From an uncultured Flammeovirgaceae bacterium (GTDB lineage: Bacteria > Bacteroidota > Bacteroidia > Cytophagales > Cyclobacteriaceae), in the NCBI GenBank assembly GCA_937883755.1, contig CAKZYA010000062.1, positions 226,192 through 290,191 of the forward strand: a DNA stretch of 64,000 nucleotides, given 5' to 3'. The position numbers and the translations under genes were made by a program. Under the pieces are notes generated by a model. The model was not told the DNA's origin. It saw only the letters and a program-made list of their open reading frames with translations, and did no database searches. Positions 34,016 to 43,524 of the stretch are shown piece by piece; the first letter of the stretch is position 1; each line of letters opens with the position of its first letter.

Positions 34016-35482
34016 ATGCGCCACATTACACTTTCACTTTTGTTACTCAGTAGCACAATCGCCTTTAGCCAAGACACCGATTATCTTCACTATGTAAAAA
34101 CGCACTGCGATAACCTGATTGAGCACGGAAGAGATAACTACGGAAGTGTTTCAAATAATCTGATTGCCTCAGTGATTGATACGCGTGACATGAGCGTTCC
34201 TAAAGCCAATGTTCCGCCAACCGAAGGCACCCGCGCTCACGACCGGGCAGTGGGCGGAAGCAACTTCTACCACGATGTAGAAACCATCAAACTTTTTCTC
34301 GCCCTGAGTGAGCTTACCGGCGAAGGTCAGTATCAAACCGTAGTTGAGAGCTACGCCCGCGACTTTCTAAAATACTGCCAAAATCCGGCTACCGGACTAC
34401 TGGCCTGGGGAGAACATTTGTACTATAATTTTTACGCTGACTCGGTGATGGTAGGCGATCTGGAAAATCCTCGCGATGATATTTACCACGAGTTTTTAGC
34501 CGAAACCCCGCCTTGGGAGTTTCTGTGGGATATTGACACTGCCGCTGTTCGCAAAGCAATCTCCGGAGTACGTTATCATTTTCGTAGTCCAACCACGCAG
34601 ACTTTTCTATTCAATCGCCACGCCCGCTGGCAGAAAGTTGATAAGCATGATTACCGAGGCTTAGCCCAGTACCAAGATGGCGGACAGCCCTGGATCAAGC
34701 ACAGCGGTTTGCAGTGCTACTCATTTTCTTTTCTGTACAGTAAAACCGAAAAGTCGCTCTGGAAAAAATGGGCAGAAGGAGCGGGGTCTCTGTACTGGAA
34801 ATATCGTAATCCCGAAACCAACCTAACGGTTTCCTGTATTGATGACCCTCGTGATGTTGCCCGCTATGCTTCGCTCAGTCAAACTTCTCTACTTTGTTAT
34901 TATTGGCTCAAATCAGCTCAGCAGCATCCAGAATTTAATTACTTACGGGAACGAGCCGAAGTTATGCTCAAGTCAGTTGAGAAATACTCCTGGAACTCAG
35001 AGGAAAGTAGTTATTACAGTTTGTTACATCTGAATGGAAAGGCTCTCAACGAAGACCTCATTCCCGTCATCTTCACTGGCTATGGCGGTTCCGACGTGAT
35101 TCAATTCGGCCGGGTTGCTGCTTACTTCTACTTAGTTACACAAGACCCTGCCTATAAAGAAATGGTAAATAAAGTAGCCGATATGCTGCTAAAAACCGAT
35201 TGGCCTGATGATTTCGTGGTAAACAGTTTAGCCAGTGCTCTACAATTTTCTTTGGACGCTCACGAAATTCTAGAAGATGATCGTCTACTGCAATCTGCTC
35301 AAAACTACGCCAGTATTGCTATAGAAAAACTCTGGAGTGGTCATCTTTTTATTCGCCAACCTAACGATACCTATTACGAAGCTAAGCTAGAAACTAACAA
35401 CCTGGTTGCCGGACTTCTTCGCTTGCATTTGACTGAAAGTAATCAGGCCAACCACGGCTCACTAACGGAATGGTCGTTTTAA
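34016..35482 (+). CDS. Secreted alpha/alpha-toroid-type hypothetical protein
   Basis: A 488-residue exported protein (signal peptide RHITLSLLLLSSTIAFSQ). The mature part consists of repeated paired helices with aromatic-rich loops, as in six- or seven-hairpin toroids of glycosidases, epimerases and polysaccharide lyases. Visible motifs are AHDRAVGGSNFYHDVETIKLF near residue 77, LLAWGEHLYYNFYADS near 130, and GGQPWIKHSGLQCYSFSF near 222. Conserved Tyr, His and Arg in these loops could form an active site. I cannot place it in a family. It follows the signal pattern of polysaccharide-active enzymes but has no transporter nearby. Confidence 0.75.
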   Translation: MRHITLSLLLLSSTIAFSQDTDYLHYVKTHCDNLIEHGRDNYGSVSNNLIASVIDTRDMSVPKANVPPTEGTRAHDRAVGGSNFYHDVETIKLFLALSELTGEGQYQTVVESYARDFLKYCQNPATGLLAWGEHLYYNFYADSVMVGDLENPRDDIYHEFLAETPPWEFLWDIDTAAVRKAISGVRYHFRSPTTQTFLFNRHARWQKVDKHDYRGLAQYQDGGQPWIKHSGLQCYSFSFLYSKTEKSLWKKWAEGAGSLYWKYRNPETNLTVSCIDDPRDVARYASLSQTSLLCYYWLKSAQQHPEFNYLRERAEVMLKSVEKYSWNSEESSYYSLLHLNGKALNEDLIPVIFTGYGGSDVIQFGRVAAYFYLVTQDPAYKEMVNKVADMLLKTDWPDDFVVNSLASALQFSLDAHEILEDDRLLQSAQNYASIAIEKLWSGHLFIRQPNDTYYEAKLETNNLVAGLLRLHLTESNQANHGSLTEWSF

Positions 35483-35562
35483 GAATGATATAAGAGCGAA
35501 GACTAGTTTCGTTGACAGATAAACCTTATCTTATTGCTAACAACAACCAGAAGTTAGTTAAG

Positions 35563-36645
35563 ATGAACGACCTTAAGTCGCGAAAATTCCCAGCTACATC
35601 TCACTACACTAGTCGAAGCAAAGCAGCTCTTCTTTTTTCTTTATTGAGCTTATGCTTTCTAGCTTGTCAAGATGATAGCGACTCTCCAGCCTTACCCGAT
35701 CTCAACATATACCTAGATCGTTTTGAAGAAGAAGCCCGACAAAGAGGGCACGACCTGGACCTTTCTGAAGTAGATGCCGTTTATGTGGATGAAATTGAAA
35801 GAAATGGCACTCCCTTCTGTGGTTGGGGTTACTCAAATTACGATGGTAATGGCTTAAGGAGAATAGAAATATCTACCGCTGATTTTTGTGGCTGGCAAGA
35901 GCGCAGCGATATTGAACGAGAGAACTTATTCTTCCACGAAATAGGACACGCCTTTTTTAACCGATCGCACGACGAAAGCTTACTTTGCGATGGCTCACCA
36001 CTGTCAATCATGAACTCTACTACCAATGGTTGGAGGATTTACGAAGAAGCGGAAGAGGAAAAAAGAGCTTACTACATCTCCGAATTAATTGATAAGATGG
36101 CTGCCTTAGATCAGTGCATTGATTACGAACAAGGGTGGGTCAATGATTCGGTATTTTACCGATTCACCGAAGAAGACGAAAGATGGGTATTCACTTCTCA
36201 AGATGGAGCTTACGAAGGCTTGGTAAGCTCGGTTGAAGGTTCAGCTGGTGATCGTATTTCCCTGAGACTGATTCCCGGAAGCATTACCGATGAGAGTGGC
36301 CGATGGTTCCGGCGGATTGATAACCTCAATATTCCCGACTGCGCCGATGTTACCCTAAAAGTAACCATGAACTCCGAACAGCTTATCGGACCCGGCGCAG
36401 CTATCTCTATCCGAGCCTTCCACGCTCCGGTAGGAACCGGAACTCAAGGTGCCCAAAGCGAAGAATACCTGTTTCTTACTACTACTGAATCTCCTGTTTC
36501 GGGTAAGTTAGAAAATTACACAGAAGAACTCACCATTCCCTGCTACTCACGAAGCACTACGTTCATCGTTTTATTTCTTCGTCTGATGGCTGGCACCGAA
36601 GGAGAAGTATTTTTTGGAGATATTGAGTTGGTAGTGAACGAGTAA
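35563..36645 (+). CDS. Lipoprotein with HExxH metalloprotease-like motif
   Basis: A 360-residue lipoprotein. The ATG at 35563 is chosen because it gives a lipoprotein signal ending LSLCFLAC (lipid Cys near residue 35); the longer TTG frame adds unlikely sequence. The motif FFHEIGHAFFNRSHDE near residue 127 provides two zinc-ligand His and the catalytic Glu, with a third His seven residues further on, resembling zincin peptidases. Residues 205-360 form a separate beta-rich domain (DRISLRLIPGS, ADVTLKVTMNSE, TTFIVLFLRLM) that could be carbohydrate- or membrane-binding. No close family is recognised. It stands 80 bases after the toroid protein on the same strand. Confidence 0.75.
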   Translation: MNDLKSRKFPATSHYTSRSKAALLFSLLSLCFLACQDDSDSPALPDLNIYLDRFEEEARQRGHDLDLSEVDAVYVDEIERNGTPFCGWGYSNYDGNGLRRIEISTADFCGWQERSDIERENLFFHEIGHAFFNRSHDESLLCDGSPLSIMNSTTNGWRIYEEAEEEKRAYYISELIDKMAALDQCIDYEQGWVNDSVFYRFTEEDERWVFTSQDGAYEGLVSSVEGSAGDRISLRLIPGSITDESGRWFRRIDNLNIPDCADVTLKVTMNSEQLIGPGAAISIRAFHAPVGTGTQGAQSEEYLFLTTTESPVSGKLENYTEELTIPCYSRSTTFIVLFLRLMAGTEGEVFFGDIELVVNE

Positions 36646-36698
36646 TTAACGTAATGTAAATCACAGTCAGCGTTTTTTGAAAACCCTCTCCTATTTTT

Positions 36699-37655
36699 AT
36701 GAACCTTGAACATCTTCGTATTTTCTGTCTAGCCTTTTTGCTCGCTGGATGGTCGTGTACCTCCTCCAGCCAATCTTCCGAGCAGGTAACTGATGAACAA
36801 GAAGAAATAACTATAGACGAGAGTTTATACCAAAGTCAAGATTTTACCGAGCCACAAGGATTTACCAAAGGTATTGAAGGCCCAGCCGTAGATACTGAAG
36901 GAAATATCTATGCTGTCAATTTCCAGAAGCAGGGAACCATTGGCAAGATTACCCCTGAAGGTGAGGCTTCCATATTCATTGAGCTGCCCGCAGGAAGTGT
37001 AGGTAATGGGATCAGGTTCAATCAGGCGGGGGATATGTTGATTGCTGATTATCCCCGGCACAATATCTTGAAAGTAAATATGGCCGATCAGTCCATTTCC
37101 GTATTCGCCCATAATGATGCCATGAATCAGCCTAATGATATTGCGATCACGAGTAAAGACATACTATTTGCCAGCGACCCCAACTGGTCGGAGAGTACCG
37201 GGCAACTCTGGCGGATTGACCCAGACGGCAGCACTACCTTGCTAGAGGCAAATATGGGAACTACCAACGGCGTAGAAGTAAGCCCTAACGAAAAAATACT
37301 CTACGTCAACGAGAGCGTACAGCGGGTAGTGTGGGCTTACGATTTATCGTCCGATAGGCAAATCAGCAACAAACGCGAAATCATCGCTTTTCCCGACTAT
37401 GGCATGGATGGAATGCGATGCGATGTAGCCGGAAACCTCTACATTACTCGTCACGGAAAAGGTACTGTAGTAAAAATATCACCCGAAGGCAAAGTGCTCC
37501 AAGAAATTAAAATGACCGGAGAGCTTCCTTCCAACATCGCCTTCGGCGGCTCTGACGGACGAACTGCTTACGTCACCTTGCAAGACCGAGGCTGCATTGA
37601 AACGTTCCGAGTAGAAGAACCGGGGCGTTCCTGGCAAATGCGTCGACCTAAATAA
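36699..37655 (+). CDS. SMP-30/gluconolactonase-like lipoprotein
   Basis: A 318-residue beta-propeller of the SMP-30/gluconolactonase/LRE family, anchored by a lipoprotein signal (FCLAFLLAGWSC, Cys near residue 20). Metal-site motifs are GIEGPAVDTEGNIYAVN (Glu), GNGIRFNQAGDMLIADY, MNQPNDIAI (Asn) and GMDGMRCDVAGNLYIT (Asp). Family members hydrolyse sugar lactones. It is the first gene of a plus-strand cluster whose products are all exported, which suggests lactone cleavage outside the inner membrane (inference). Confidence 0.87.
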   Translation: MNLEHLRIFCLAFLLAGWSCTSSSQSSEQVTDEQEEITIDESLYQSQDFTEPQGFTKGIEGPAVDTEGNIYAVNFQKQGTIGKITPEGEASIFIELPAGSVGNGIRFNQAGDMLIADYPRHNILKVNMADQSISVFAHNDAMNQPNDIAITSKDILFASDPNWSESTGQLWRIDPDGSTTLLEANMGTTNGVEVSPNEKILYVNESVQRVVWAYDLSSDRQISNKREIIAFPDYGMDGMRCDVAGNLYITRHGKGTVVKISPEGKVLQEIKMTGELPSNIAFGGSDGRTAYVTLQDRGCIETFRVEEPGRSWQMRRPK

Positions 37656-37818
37656 CTTTCTACAAAGTTACGTTCACCTCCCGCACCAGCTTTTACTATT
37701 CTGGGATAATTTTTAAATTAACGAGATGGAGTGTTTAGGTATTCGTGTGTTATTGGATTTAGAATTACATGAATGAATACTTGAGCACATGAACACCTCA
37801 ACACAATAAAACCTACCT

Positions 37819-38283
37819 ATGAAAAACAAACGTCGCTCAACGCTAAAGCGGATGTTCGCCTCCGTGACTACATTCTTCGGAGTATCTGCTTTAGGAACCC
37901 AAGCAGTTCAAGCCTCACCTTCCACTAAGAAAGTATTTAATGTGCATAAAGATGAACAGGACGTGCCACTGTTCTCTGGCTCAGTGGTGCACGGTAATAC
38001 GGTGTACATTGCCGGAAAAGGGGCTCATTTTGAAGGTGATATTAAAGCCCACACCGATCACGTGCTGAAAGAACTGGAAAAAGAGCTGGAAAAAGCGGGT
38101 TCATCCATGGAAAAAGTGCTTAAAGTAAACGTTTACCTGCACGACATCCACGATTACAAAGCCATGAACGAAGTGTACAAAGGTCGCTTCGGGCCTAATC
38201 CTCCGATCCGCACCACCGTCGCCGTTTTCGGAGGCGTTCCGGGCAATTCACTAGTGGAAATTGACTGCATCGCCTCACTATAA
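37819..38283 (+). CDS. Exported RidA-family enamine/imine deaminase
   Basis: A 154-residue RidA (YjgF/UK114) protein with an N-terminal export signal containing twin Arg (KNKRRSTLKRMFASV) and a hydrophobic stretch to about residue 32. The core has GNTVYIAGKGAHFEGD, EKVLKVNVYLHDIHDYKAMNEVYKGRF and PPIRTTVAVFGGVPGNSLVEIDCIA, with the substrate-binding Arg in IRTT. RidA normally removes reactive enamines made by PLP enzymes in the cytoplasm. The next gene encodes an exported PLP enzyme, so an envelope-located pair is suggested (inference). The two genes are 10 bases apart. Confidence 0.88.
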   Translation: MKNKRRSTLKRMFASVTTFFGVSALGTQAVQASPSTKKVFNVHKDEQDVPLFSGSVVHGNTVYIAGKGAHFEGDIKAHTDHVLKELEKELEKAGSSMEKVLKVNVYLHDIHDYKAMNEVYKGRFGPNPPIRTTVAVFGGVPGNSLVEIDCIASL

Positions 38284-38293
38284 TTCTACTCCT

Positions 38294-39517
38294 ATGCTAA
38301 GCCGACGAAAACTACTACGCAACCTATCCAGCCTCCCTCTAGTGGGCGGACTGCTCGGAGGCCATGTTGCTTCTGCTACTCCCACGCTTACAGCTCCACT
38401 TCGCCGCGACTACTTTAAAGAACTAGGTATTCGCACGTTTATCAATGCTGCCGGTACTTACACTTCTATGACAGGTTCGCTAATGCCAGAAGAAGTAATG
38501 GAATCTATTCTCTACGCTTCCAATGAATTTGTCACGCTAGATGAACTTCAGGATAAAGTAGGAGAACGCATTGCCGCAATGGTGAAGAGCGAATCTGCTA
38601 CCGTAACTACCGGAGCTGCTTCGGCTATTACTTTCGGTACTGCTGGAGTACTTGCTGGAATGGATGAAGAACGAGTTATTCAGATTCCGCATTTGGAAGG
38701 CACGGGTATGAAGTCAGAAGTGATTATGCAGAACGCCCACAAGATTGGCTACGCCCACGCTATCCGTAACACGGGGGCGCATATTGTGTACGTGGATACC
38801 CAAAAGGAACTGGAGGAAGCAATCAACGAGAAGACAGCGATGCTCTTCTTTCTAAACGCTAATAATCAACAGGGAGAAATTAAGCACAAAGCCTGGGTAG
38901 AAGCGGGTAAAAAATATGGTATTCCTACCATGAACGATTGTGCCGCCGACGTACCGCCGGTAGAAAACCTCTGGAAATATACCCAAATGGGATTTGACCT
39001 AGTTTGCTTCTCCGGTGGTAAAGGTATTAGGGGTCCGCAAAGTGCTGGGCTTCTTCTGGGTCGAAAAGATTTAATTGCTGCCGCCCGAATGCACGCCCCA
39101 CCCCGCGGAAATACCGTAGGCCGAAGCATGAAGGTAAACAAAGAAGAGATTCTAGGCATGATGGTCGCTTTAGAAACGTACCTAGCCAAAGACCATGAGG
39201 CCGAATGGAAAATGTGGGAACAACAAATCGCCCACATTGCTGATTTGGTAAAGGATATTGACGGAGTAACTACCGAAACCTTCGTTCCTGACTTAGCCAA
39301 TCACGTACCTACGCTGAAGGTGGCATGGAACGATAAGAAGATCAAGCACGATAACGACTCCCTACACGAAGCCATGCGTAGCGGTCACCCATCCATTGAG
39401 GTAGCCGGATGGGGTAGTAACCCTGAGATTCAAATTACCACCTGGATGTTAATCCCCGGTCAAGAACGAGCCGTTGCCAACCGACTGCGGGAAGTCTTGA
39501 TGAGTGCTAGTGTATAG
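38294..39517 (+). CDS. Exported SelA-like PLP-dependent enzyme
   Basis: A 407-residue fold-type I PLP enzyme resembling SelA and the D-glucosaminate/amino-acid ammonia-lyase group. The ATG at 38294 gives LSRRKLLRNLSSLPLVGGLLGG, a twin-arginine signal, which would allow export of the folded, cofactor-loaded protein. Motifs are FINAAGTYTSMTGSLMPEEV (typical start), VTTGAASAITFGTAGVLAG, IPTMNDCAADVPP and VCFSGGKGIRGPQSAGLLLG with the PLP Lys. It is flanked by RidA and an amidohydrolase, a trio that in other bacteria handles D-amino acids or amino sugars. The export signal is the unusual point. Confidence 0.88.
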   Translation: MLSRRKLLRNLSSLPLVGGLLGGHVASATPTLTAPLRRDYFKELGIRTFINAAGTYTSMTGSLMPEEVMESILYASNEFVTLDELQDKVGERIAAMVKSESATVTTGAASAITFGTAGVLAGMDEERVIQIPHLEGTGMKSEVIMQNAHKIGYAHAIRNTGAHIVYVDTQKELEEAINEKTAMLFFLNANNQQGEIKHKAWVEAGKKYGIPTMNDCAADVPPVENLWKYTQMGFDLVCFSGGKGIRGPQSAGLLLGRKDLIAAARMHAPPRGNTVGRSMKVNKEEILGMMVALETYLAKDHEAEWKMWEQQIAHIADLVKDIDGVTTETFVPDLANHVPTLKVAWNDKKIKHDNDSLHEAMRSGHPSIEVAGWGSNPEIQITTWMLIPGQERAVANRLREVLMSASV

Positions 39518-39625
39518 TTCAGTTGTGTTCAGACGACCGTTGCGCGGTATTTGTGCATTCAAGTGCTAACACTTGGCAATCTTGAACATATGAATACATG
39601 AACACACATTTTCAACAACCTACCG

Positions 39626-40879
39626 ATGAAATATATTATTCTACTTCTGATTAGCATTTGCTTATTCAGTCCGCCATCATCCTTAGCCCAACCATACGAT
39701 CTGCTGCTCAACGACGGACACGTAATTGACCCGAAGAATGGGATTGATGCGGTAATGGACGTAGCTATTAAGGACGGAAAAATTGCCCGAGTAGCCGAGG
39801 AGATTAACCCGGCTGAGGCAGAACAAGTAGTAGAAGTGGCTGATTTATACGTCACTCCGGGGCTTATCGATATTCACTCCCATAACTTTCACGGCACCGA
39901 GCCGGATGCGTACCTGAGCAACAGCTTCACGGCTTTACCACCGGATGGCTTTTCGTTTCGAGCCGGGGTAACTACGCTGGTAGATGTGGGCGGAGCCGGA
40001 TGGAAGAATTTCGAACTGTTTAAGGAGCAAACGATTAATCGGTCTAAAACCCGGGTGCTTTCCTTTCTAAATATTGTTGGTGGCGGGATGAAGGGTGGCG
40101 AACGGGAGCAGGATTTAAGCGACATGGACGCTGAAATGACGGGAATAGTAGCCAAACGCCATCCGGAAATTGTGGGTGTGAAGGTAGCCCATTACGCAAG
40201 TCGGAACTGGAATCCGGTTGACCGAGCGGTAAAAGCCGGAGAGATTGCCAACATTCCGGTGATGGTAGATTTTGGTGGTACTATTCCTCCATTACCGTTA
40301 GATTCGCTACTGCTGCACCATCTGCGTCCCGGTGATATTTTTACCCACACCTTCGGACATGTACCCGGTCGGATACCCATTGTGGATGAGCGAGGCAAAG
40401 TCCGGGATTACGTTTGGGAAGCTCAGAAGCGAGGAATCATCTTTGACGTGGGTCACGGTGGAGGAAGTTTTCTGTTTCGGCAGGCTATTCCCGCCATGAA
40501 GGCAGGATTTCACCCCAACACAATCAGTACCGATTTACATACTGGAAGTATGAACGCGGGGATGAAAAACCAGATTAACGTGATGTCTAAATTTCTGAAC
40601 ATGGATATGGCGTTGAAAGATGTGATTGCTGCTGCTACCTGGAATTCTGCCCAAGCAATTAAGCAAGATAGCCTAGGACACCTTAGTGAAGGTGCAGTGG
40701 CTGATGTGGCAGTGCTAAGTGTCCAGGAAGGTGATTTTGGCTTTGTTGACTCTGGAGGCTTTCGTATGGACGGAAACCAAAAACTGGAGTGTGAGTTAAC
40801 TATTCGAGAAGGAAAAGTTGTCTGGGACTTGAACGGTATCTCCCGTCCCTATTGGATTAAAGAAGAAATGGGCCAATGA
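39626..40879 (+). CDS. Exported amidohydrolase (EF_0837/AHA_3915-like deacetylase)
   Basis: A 417-residue metal-dependent hydrolase with a Sec signal (YIILLLISICLFS...LAQ). The catalytic sites are LIDIHSHNFHGTE (two metal His), GVKVAHYASRNW (carboxylated Lys), THTFGHVPG, FDVGHGGGSF (further His) and ISTDLHTGSMNAG (catalytic Asp). The family includes N-acyl-D-amino-acid deacylase-like and dihydroorotase-like enzymes often encoded next to a SelA-like PLP enzyme, as here. It overlaps the following propeller gene by four bases (ATGA), so the two are coupled. An envelope-located deacylation step is inferred. Confidence 0.88.
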   Translation: MKYIILLLISICLFSPPSSLAQPYDLLLNDGHVIDPKNGIDAVMDVAIKDGKIARVAEEINPAEAEQVVEVADLYVTPGLIDIHSHNFHGTEPDAYLSNSFTALPPDGFSFRAGVTTLVDVGGAGWKNFELFKEQTINRSKTRVLSFLNIVGGGMKGGEREQDLSDMDAEMTGIVAKRHPEIVGVKVAHYASRNWNPVDRAVKAGEIANIPVMVDFGGTIPPLPLDSLLLHHLRPGDIFTHTFGHVPGRIPIVDERGKVRDYVWEAQKRGIIFDVGHGGGSFLFRQAIPAMKAGFHPNTISTDLHTGSMNAGMKNQINVMSKFLNMDMALKDVIAAATWNSAQAIKQDSLGHLSEGAVADVAVLSVQEGDFGFVDSGGFRMDGNQKLECELTIREGKVVWDLNGISRPYWIKEEMGQ

Positions 40880-42309
40880 ATATTATTCAGACTGCTATTA
40901 TAGTTGCTTGCTTGCTACTCTTCGCCTGTAGTGCCCCTTCGTCCTCCGAATATTCTGAGCAGGCTGATTCGCCAGAATTAGAAGAAGAACACCCGGTTGC
41001 TCTACGCGAAGGAATAATCATTGAAAAGTTTGCTTCTCCCCAGCGCGGAGGTATCCGAATCAATTACGATTCAGTCTCCAAAAGTATTCTCTACAATACC
41101 AAGCGGGGAGATATTTATCGGCTCAGTCAAGATGGAAAATCAGAAGAATTAATTGCTACGGCTGAAGATCACGGAATCACTAGTTTACAGGGTTTTCGCT
41201 TGTACCAAGACCTGATGTTTCTGGTAGGCAATATCAAATCAAATGGCGACAAAGGTACCAAGGGCAAAGTTGTTCGGGGAACTCGTCAACCTGATGGCAA
41301 ATACCAGTTTGAATTAGTTGCTATCACCGAAGACTACGGGCGCACCGCTACGATCTACAGTCACGAATTTAACGGTATTGCGGTTGATTTAGAAGGTCAA
41401 TACATTTACGTAAACAGCGGGGCTCGAACCGATCACGGCGAAATACAGGATAACGATGGAGCTTATCCTGGTGCCCGGGAAGTACCGCTGACGGCCTGTA
41501 TTTTTCGTCTGCCCACTGACGGAAAGGATATCTTACTGAAAAATGATTCGTCATACCTAGCCGCAAATGGGTACTTGTTTTCCGACGGAGTGCGTAATGC
41601 TTTTGATCTGTACGTTTCGCAAGAAAGCAAGCTATTCGGAGTGTCCAATTCGTCGGACTATGATCATCCCGAAGAGATGAACTGGTTTCGGGCGGGGCGC
41701 CACTATGGTTACCCTTGGGAGATGGGTGGGGTTCTGAATCCCCAGCAGTTTCCTGACTGGGACCCTGATCCGGAAAAAGACCCCTTTATTAATCCCATGT
41801 CCTTTGCCCACCGAGGAAAACAATTTCGTAACGATCCTGACTTCCCACCTAAGCCTGCCAACGTAGAATTTGTGCCCGCCATCCAGAATCATGGCCCGGA
41901 TGCCAATATCTACCGCGACCGAGAAACCGGATTAGTTATGGACGCCGATACTACCGGAGTAACCATTGGCACGTTCACTCCCCACCGTTCACCCTTAGGG
42001 TTGTTCTTTGATCGAGATAGCGTACTGGCCGACCCGTACCAGGGCGATGCCTTTGTACTAAGTTGGTCTGACGGAGTAACCCAACCGCTGATGCGGCCCC
42101 TTTCATCGCTAGGTGCAGACCTATTACATCTAAAGCTAACCTACGAGCCAAATATTGATAACTATTCCGTTCGTAGCTATCGCATTATCGGCGACTTTCA
42201 GGGTCCGACTGATGCCGTTCAGGTAGGTGAGCACATCTATGTGATTGAAAACCGGGGCAGTATTTGGAAAATCACTATGCCATCCAGCACTCCGCTTGCT
42301 CTGAACTAA
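40876..42309 (+). CDS. Sorbosone/glucose dehydrogenase-like beta-propeller lipoprotein
   Basis: A 477-residue lipoprotein (signal IIQTAIIVACLLLFAC, Cys near residue 18). The rest is a six-bladed propeller in the style of PQQ-dependent sugar dehydrogenases: IRINYDSVSKSILYNTK, HEFNGIAVDLEGQYIYVNSGAR, GVRNAFDLYVSQESKLFGVSNSSDYDHPEEMNW and AIQNHGPDANIYRD. Whether it binds PQQ or is catalytic is unknown. It overlaps the amidohydrolase gene by four bases and precedes an SGNH hydrolase gene by five, so it belongs firmly to this transcript. Confidence 0.8.
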   Translation: MNIIQTAIIVACLLLFACSAPSSSEYSEQADSPELEEEHPVALREGIIIEKFASPQRGGIRINYDSVSKSILYNTKRGDIYRLSQDGKSEELIATAEDHGITSLQGFRLYQDLMFLVGNIKSNGDKGTKGKVVRGTRQPDGKYQFELVAITEDYGRTATIYSHEFNGIAVDLEGQYIYVNSGARTDHGEIQDNDGAYPGAREVPLTACIFRLPTDGKDILLKNDSSYLAANGYLFSDGVRNAFDLYVSQESKLFGVSNSSDYDHPEEMNWFRAGRHYGYPWEMGGVLNPQQFPDWDPDPEKDPFINPMSFAHRGKQFRNDPDFPPKPANVEFVPAIQNHGPDANIYRDRETGLVMDADTTGVTIGTFTPHRSPLGLFFDRDSVLADPYQGDAFVLSWSDGVTQPLMRPLSSLGADLLHLKLTYEPNIDNYSVRSYRIIGDFQGPTDAVQVGEHIYVIENRGSIWKITMPSSTPLALN

Positions 42310-42314
42310 ATGTT

Positions 42315-43487
42315 ATGAAACACCTCCTTTTTTTAGGATTACTCGGAGCAGTAGCTTGTCATTCCTCTGACCATACCTTCTACGCAAACTTCCAACAGGA
42401 ACCACTGTCCGACGACTGGGAACTAGTCCCACTAGGAAAAGATACTAGTCAGAATCAAGCTATGCCGAATGGAATAGCTGGCGCAGCAGTGGCTCAAAAT
42501 ATCCGTTTGGAAAGCCCTAAGTTTTCGGTTGACCCCTTGCAATATTACCGGATAGAAATGTTGGTGCAAGCCGATGAGAAAACTATGTGGGCTATGACCT
42601 TTTATGGTGAAGAAGGCGAAATGCTTTCGGCTGACCATTACTCCAGCATCGATCCAACCATAGATTTTCAGCGATACGTATTTTATGTACAGTCTAAAGC
42701 GAATGCCGTTCAGGCGGGATTCTGGCTGCAACCCGCTGAAGGACAAGCTGCTTCTTTGAAAGAGATTATTATTAATCCGGCAACAAATAATCAGGAGGTA
42801 AAACATTGGGCCGATAGCGTTTATAAAACCATTCCTTCCGTCATCTTCTCACCGCCCGAAGACCGATTTCAATATCTAGACAAAACGATGACTGCCCTCA
42901 GAAATAGTGAAAAAGTCAAGGTAGTAATGCTAGGGAATTCGATTATTAACGATACTGGAAACTCCGCCTGGGAAGTGCTGGTAGAAGACATGTACCCGGG
43001 AGCTGACCTGGAAGTAATTACCTCAGTGCGGGGCGGCACCGGATGCACTTACTATCAGTACGAAAATCGGATAGATACATTCGTGGTACAGCACCAGCCC
43101 GACTTATTGATGATCGGCGGTATTTCTCACCTAAGCGATACCGCCGCTATCCACAGCGTGATCAAGCAAGTACGTGAGCGGATGGAAACTGACCCGGAAA
43201 TTATGGTAATGAGTGGCCCAGTCGGCCGAGATGGTGATCCACGCACTAATCCAGATTTTACCCTAGAACCATCGCCGGATGATTTTAGAACTCAACTAGC
43301 AGAAATGTCAGAAAACGCTCGAGTAGAATACTTCGATATGAAATCCGCCTGGGGTAAGTATATGTCTCAAACTCATGCATCCTACGACTACTTTCTCCGC
43401 GACCCGGTACACGCTAACGCTCGCGGTAGGCAGGTACTCGCCCGGTTATTAGAAGCTTATTTTGAATCGGATAGAAATAATCTGTAG
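42315..43487 (+). CDS. SGNH/GDSL-type hydrolase lipoprotein
   Basis: A 390-residue lipoprotein started at the ATG at 42315, giving a lipobox LLGAVAC (Cys at residue 13 or so). Residues 20-170 form a beta-sandwich like a carbohydrate-binding module. Residues 205-390 are an SGNH hydrolase: VVMLGNSIINDTGNSAW (GNS nucleophile block), SVRGGTGCTYYQ, LMIGGISHLSDT (Asn/His block variant) and RDPVHANARGRQVLA with the Asp-His pair. Such enzymes remove acetyl or other ester groups from glycans. It is the last gene of the exported cluster. Confidence 0.85.
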   Translation: MKHLLFLGLLGAVACHSSDHTFYANFQQEPLSDDWELVPLGKDTSQNQAMPNGIAGAAVAQNIRLESPKFSVDPLQYYRIEMLVQADEKTMWAMTFYGEEGEMLSADHYSSIDPTIDFQRYVFYVQSKANAVQAGFWLQPAEGQAASLKEIIINPATNNQEVKHWADSVYKTIPSVIFSPPEDRFQYLDKTMTALRNSEKVKVVMLGNSIINDTGNSAWEVLVEDMYPGADLEVITSVRGGTGCTYYQYENRIDTFVVQHQPDLLMIGGISHLSDTAAIHSVIKQVRERMETDPEIMVMSGPVGRDGDPRTNPDFTLEPSPDDFRTQLAEMSENARVEYFDMKSAWGKYMSQTHASYDYFLRDPVHANARGRQVLARLLEAYFESDRNNL

Positions 43488-43511
43488 GGACATCATTAAT
43501 GATATCCCTAC
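43484..43511. terminator. Hairpin between convergent SGNH and typA genes
   Basis: GTAGGGA (43484-43490) and TCCCTAC (43505-43511) enclose the palindrome ATCATTAATGAT, giving an almost perfect 28-base hairpin that overlaps the SGNH stop codon. No strong T-run follows, so termination is inferred from placement. Confidence 0.5.
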
Positions 43512-43524
43512 TTCCAGAATAATT

